A program made the translations under genes and the position numbers. Shown here one piece after another: positions 61,524 to 64,000 of a DNA stretch of 64,000 nt (position 1 is its first letter; every line of letters begins with the position of its first letter). Origin of the DNA: Prauserella endophytica (GTDB lineage: Bacteria; Actinomycetota; Actinomycetes; Mycobacteriales; Pseudonocardiaceae); assembly GCF_005146945.1 (NCBI RefSeq), contig NZ_SWMS01000030.1, forward strand, positions 1-64,000, written 5' to 3'. A model generated the notes under the pieces. The model did no database searches, was not told where the DNA came from, and worked only from the letters and a program-made list of their open reading frames with translations.

Positions 61524-62258
61524 TCAGGGGATGAGGGCCTGCCAGCCGAGCAGGCCGATCGCGGCCAGGCACAGCGGCGTCACGAGGACGTTCTCGGCGG
61601 TTTTGCCGGTGCGGATCCGCAGCCACTTCGGTGGGCGGATCTCGTACCAGGTCTCCCCCGCGATCGGCACGGGGAACAGGAACGGGCACCCGGACTCGGT
61701 GATCGCGTCGCCGAGGCAGTGCACGATGCAGCCCAGCGCGACGGCGATCCCGGTGCGCCACGACAGCCCCGCCACCTCATCGAGGGCCGCGTCCAGACTC
61801 GTGCCGGTGCCCAGCCACAGCGCGACACCGGCGGTGGCGGCCAGGGCGATCCAGTCGCCGAGGCGATCGGCGGCCAGCAGCACCCCGAACACGAGCGCTC
61901 CGACGACGATCCACGGCTGGTGCGCACCGCCCCAGCCGACCCCGGCGCCGAGGGCCAGCGCGAACAGCACAGTGTGGGAGAGGTGACGGTGGGTGCCCTT
62001 GCAGTTCTCGTCCCGAGGGCCCTTGGTCGCCGCGTACAGCGCGGCCGAGGCGCGGCACAGCAGCCACGACACCACCCGGGTGAGCGGGCCGACCAGCCGT
62101 GAGGCGGTGGCCTGCGGATGGTCCAGATCAGGCAGCAGAGCGAATCCCGCGACCAGGACCGCGAACACGATCACGTCGACCGGGTCGGTGATCCCGGCGA
62201 CGGGTGCGGCCGCCAGGCCGGCGGCCGCACCCGTCAGGGAGTGCGTGCGGCCCATCAT
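61524..62258 (-). CDS. YdjM-family membrane metal-dependent hydrolase
   Basis: 244 aa from ATG 62258 overlapping the WhiB stop. MMGRTHSLTGAAAGLA opening, PDLDHP, HRHLSHTVL and later HCLGD are the metal-binding landmarks of the YdjM/LexA-controlled family, with four or five membrane helices. Substrate unknown. Confidence 0.75.
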   Translation of the reverse strand: MMGRTHSLTGAAAGLAAAPVAGITDPVDVIVFAVLVAGFALLPDLDHPQATASRLVGPLTRVVSWLLCRASAALYAATKGPRDENCKGTHRHLSHTVLFALALGAGVGWGGAHQPWIVVGALVFGVLLAADRLGDWIALAATAGVALWLGTGTSLDAALDEVAGLSWRTGIAVALGCIVHCLGDAITESGCPFLFPVPIAGETWYEIRPPKWLRIRTGKTAENVLVTPLCLAAIGLLGWQALIP

Positions 62259-62596
62259 GAGCGGTTCCGCCGTTTGAGGTTGCGACGCTCCCGTTCGGAC
62301 AGCCCGCCCCAAACGCCGAACCGTTCATCATGGGCCAGGGCGTACTCCAGGCACTCCTTCTTGACAGGGCAGCCAAAGCAGGTGCGCTTGGCCTCGCGGG
62401 TCGAACCGCCTTTCTCCGGGAAGAACGCTTCCGGATCTGTCTGGGCGCACAGCGCGCGTTCCTGCCAGTCCTCGCCGTCGGGGTCGGCCCACTCGGCGGC
62501 AATGTCGGCGAGGAACGCGTCGACGTCAGCGCGCGCTCGGTAGTGGTGGTGGTCCCCGCGCGTCAGTGCGCGAGGCGACTGCATGGTGCGGGACAC
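62255..62596 (-). CDS. WhiB-family iron-sulfur regulator
   Basis: 113 aa from GTG 62596 with AGGAGGAC upstream. Four Cys (ALCAQTD ... CFGCPVKKEC), the GVWGG motif and the basic C-terminus (RERRNLKRRNR) identify a WhiB protein. It would respond to redox state and act on sigma factors, a common plasmid-borne regulator in actinobacteria. Confidence 0.92.
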   Translation of the reverse strand: MSRTMQSPRALTRGDHHHYRARADVDAFLADIAAEWADPDGEDWQERALCAQTDPEAFFPEKGGSTREAKRTCFGCPVKKECLEYALAHDERFGVWGGLSERERRNLKRRNRS

Positions 62597-62635
62597 AAGT
62601 CCTCCTGGTGTGTGCTGTGGGACGTGCGAGGGTGT

Positions 62636-63475
62636 TCAGCTGCGCTGGTCGGTCAGGCGGACCGCGCCGCGCACGATCACGGCGTGGTCGAACGCCATGC
62701 GCTCCCCCGACAGCACCTCGTTGACGGGCACCCAGCGGGCGGCGCGGGCGTCGTCTCCGGCGGTGGGCTCGGGCAGGGTGTCGAACTGCGTCAGGTAGGC
62801 GGTGGTGACGTAACGCCCGCGCGGGTCCCGCCCCGGCTCGCTGTACACCCCGACCTGCCGCAGCTCGCCGACAGTGAGGCCGGTTTCCTCCTGCAGCTCC
62901 CGCCGGGCGGCGGCCCAGGTGGGCTCGCCGGGATCGACGTGCCCGCCCGGCAGGGCCAGCTGGCCCTCGTGTGGTGGCCAACCGCGCTCGATCAGCAGCA
63001 CGTGCGGGCGACCGTGGCGGTAGCCCAGCGCCACTACGTCGGCGGTCAGGCGTGCGTGCTCGGTGCGGGCATCACCGGCGGCGGCGCGGGTGGCGACGCT
63101 GGTGTGCAGCGCGAGCAGATAGTCCGCCAAGCCCTGCACGTCACCCCGGATCGCGGGGACCGGGTCGGGCAGGTACCAGCCGTGCGCGGCCAGCTGCGCG
63201 CGGCTGGTTTCGATCTCGGCGACCGTCCGGAACAGGCGGGCGGTGTTGCGCCGCTCGGCGACGTAGGGGGCGATGTCGCGGGTGCGGCCACCGAGGGTGG
63301 GTCGCAGGTCGGCGAGGCGATCGAGCAGTTCGGAACCGCGGGCGTACAGCTCGGCGCGAGCGGCGGCATTGGCGGTGCTGTGGACCTCCTCGCTCAGCCG
63401 CTGTTCCTGCTCGGTGAGGCGATCGAACTCGGCTGTGTCGGGACGGGACTTGCGTGTCGTCTGTGCTGCTGCCAT
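62636..63475 (-). CDS. Nudix hydrolase
   Basis: 279 aa with AAGGAG upstream. The Nudix box GHVDPGEPTWAAARRELQEE plus TGL is complete at ~175-197. The N-terminal ~120 residues are a helical extension of unknown role. It would hydrolyse a nucleoside diphosphate linked to another group. Confidence 0.88.
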   Translation of the reverse strand: MAAAQTTRKSRPDTAEFDRLTEQEQRLSEEVHSTANAAARAELYARGSELLDRLADLRPTLGGRTRDIAPYVAERRNTARLFRTVAEIETSRAQLAAHGWYLPDPVPAIRGDVQGLADYLLALHTSVATRAAAGDARTEHARLTADVVALGYRHGRPHVLLIERGWPPHEGQLALPGGHVDPGEPTWAAARRELQEETGLTVGELRQVGVYSEPGRDPRGRYVTTAYLTQFDTLPEPTAGDDARAARWVPVNEVLSGERMAFDHAVIVRGAVRLTDQRS

Positions 63476-63504
63476 GAGGGCGTGCTCCTTCTTTCCTGTT
63501 GCTG

Positions 63505-63717
63505 TTACAGGTCTTTGGTGCCGCCGAGCAGGTAGCGCCCGGCGCGAATCCGGCGACCTCTGCCTTCGCAGCGGCCGCAGTTGCGCCAGTACTTCTCGCT
63601 CGGGGAGCGTTTTTTGCCGCCCTCACAGCGTTTGCAGGCGGCGTAGGGCCAGATCCGGCATACGAACAGGTAGGCCACGATCAGAGCGGCGATGAACAAG
63701 ACAGCCTCGACGTTCAT
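63505..63717 (-). CDS. Small membrane protein with DnaJ-type zinc ribbon
   Basis: 70 aa from ATG 63717 with GGAGG upstream. One N-terminal hydrophobic helix (VLFIAALIVAYLFVCRIW), then CKRCEGGKK and CGRCEGRGRR, two CxxCxGxG-type motifs of the DnaJ zinc ribbon. No function assigned. Confidence 0.65.
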   Translation of the reverse strand: MNVEAVLFIAALIVAYLFVCRIWPYAACKRCEGGKKRSPSEKYWRNCGRCEGRGRRIRAGRYLLGGTKDL

Positions 63718-63821
63718 GTCCCCTCCAGGGAGGCAGTACACGGGACCGGTAAACGACAGTGCTGGGCGGCGAACCAGCGGGTTCCCGCACCGAAGGGAGT
63801 GGGGATTGGTCCGAGCGGACC

Positions 63822-63858
63822 CGGACACCCCACGAACCCGAGTCGGGGGCTCGTGGGG
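63822..63858. terminator. Hairpin
   Basis: CCCCACGA (63828-63835) and TCGTGGGG (63851-63858) pair around an inner CCC/GGG stem, past the stop of the partial gene. Confidence 0.55.
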
Positions 63859-63883
63859 CACCGTCGCCACGCTCGGGCGCTGA

Positions 63884-64000
63884 TCAGGCCTGGTACAGCC
63901 GCTCAATCCGCCCAACCAGGGCCGCGAAATCGGTGCAGTCGGGGACCTGGTGGGCGTATTCGAGGGCGATGTCCGCTTCGGCCTCGGTGCGGCTGCCCAG
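63884..64000 (-). CDS. Partial gene, runs off the window
   Basis: The last 38 codons of a minus-strand gene (SRTEAEADIALEYAHQVPDC ... GRIERLYQA) end at TGA 63884-63886. The start lies outside the window. Helical, no motif recognised. Confidence 0.5.
   Translation of the reverse strand: MGSRTEAEADIALEYAHQVPDCTDFAALVGRIERLYQA

Overview
This 64 kb window looks like a large conjugative plasmid, or most of one, from a high-GC actinomycete. It most resembles the Pseudonocardiales (Saccharopolyspora, Amycolatopsis and Pseudonocardia relatives). The reasons are the GC-rich codon use, frequent GTG/TTG starts and ATGA/GTGA overlaps, a WhiB regulator, the helix-turn-helix/DUF397 pair, and an actinobacterial type IV secretion set (SCO6880-like, VirB4-like, TraG-like, DUF4913). 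No rRNA, intact tRNA, CRISPR array or complete insertion sequence was seen. All calls come from reading the sequence; no database search was run.

Layout. 0.1-3 kb: a replication module in which the initiator gene carries five iterons and a perfect hairpin inside its own reading frame and is followed by a DnaB-type helicase gene, the arrangement of phage lambda O/P and of Streptomyces linear-plasmid rep1/rep2. 3.1-6.7 kb: a perfect 54-bp palindrome, a CCCCAA-rich gene-less stretch, a parA/parB-like operon and a structured non-coding stretch. 6.7-10.8 kb: small plasmid genes including a membrane-type metalloprotease domain and a secreted HNH (DUF1524) lipoprotein. 11.5-15 kb: a helix-turn-helix regulator, ImmA/IrrE-type protease, MAB_1171c-like membrane protein, nucleoside hydrolase and a small membrane peptide. 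15-16.8 kb: an AlbA/Schlafen-type protein. 16.9-28.2 kb: conjugative type IV secretion genes. 28.3-35.9 kb: a pentapeptide-repeat protein, a broken integrase end, a large palindrome, an unknown helix-turn-helix gene, a tyrosine recombinase, a GntR regulator and a sigma-like protein. 36-41 kb: two DUF3800 paralogues, the helix-turn-helix/DUF397 pair and small genes. 41.5-45 kb: the MOBP relaxase, MobC and a candidate oriT. 45-57.3 kb: primase/ArdC fusion, SprT-like protease, cytosine methyltransferase and a giant methyltransferase-helicase. 57.4-64 kb: a repeat-bearing gene-less stretch, ATP-dependent DNA ligase, small genes, WhiB, YdjM-like protein and Nudix hydrolase.

How it may work together. 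A promoter operator of the form GTCTACA-NN-TGTTTAC occurs in front of the helix-turn-helix/ImmA operon, the secretion operon and the primase operon. This suggests that one repressor-protease switch controls transfer. The candidate nic site (44774/44775, + strand) lies 8 bases from a 9-bp inverted repeat, as in IncP plasmids. It would send the DNA to its right into the recipient first, and that DNA holds the ArdC/primase, DNA methyltransferase and DarB-like genes, which fits an antirestriction leading region. Within it a duplicated leader and two AT-rich palindromes precede minus-strand genes; they may be promoters usable on single-stranded DNA.
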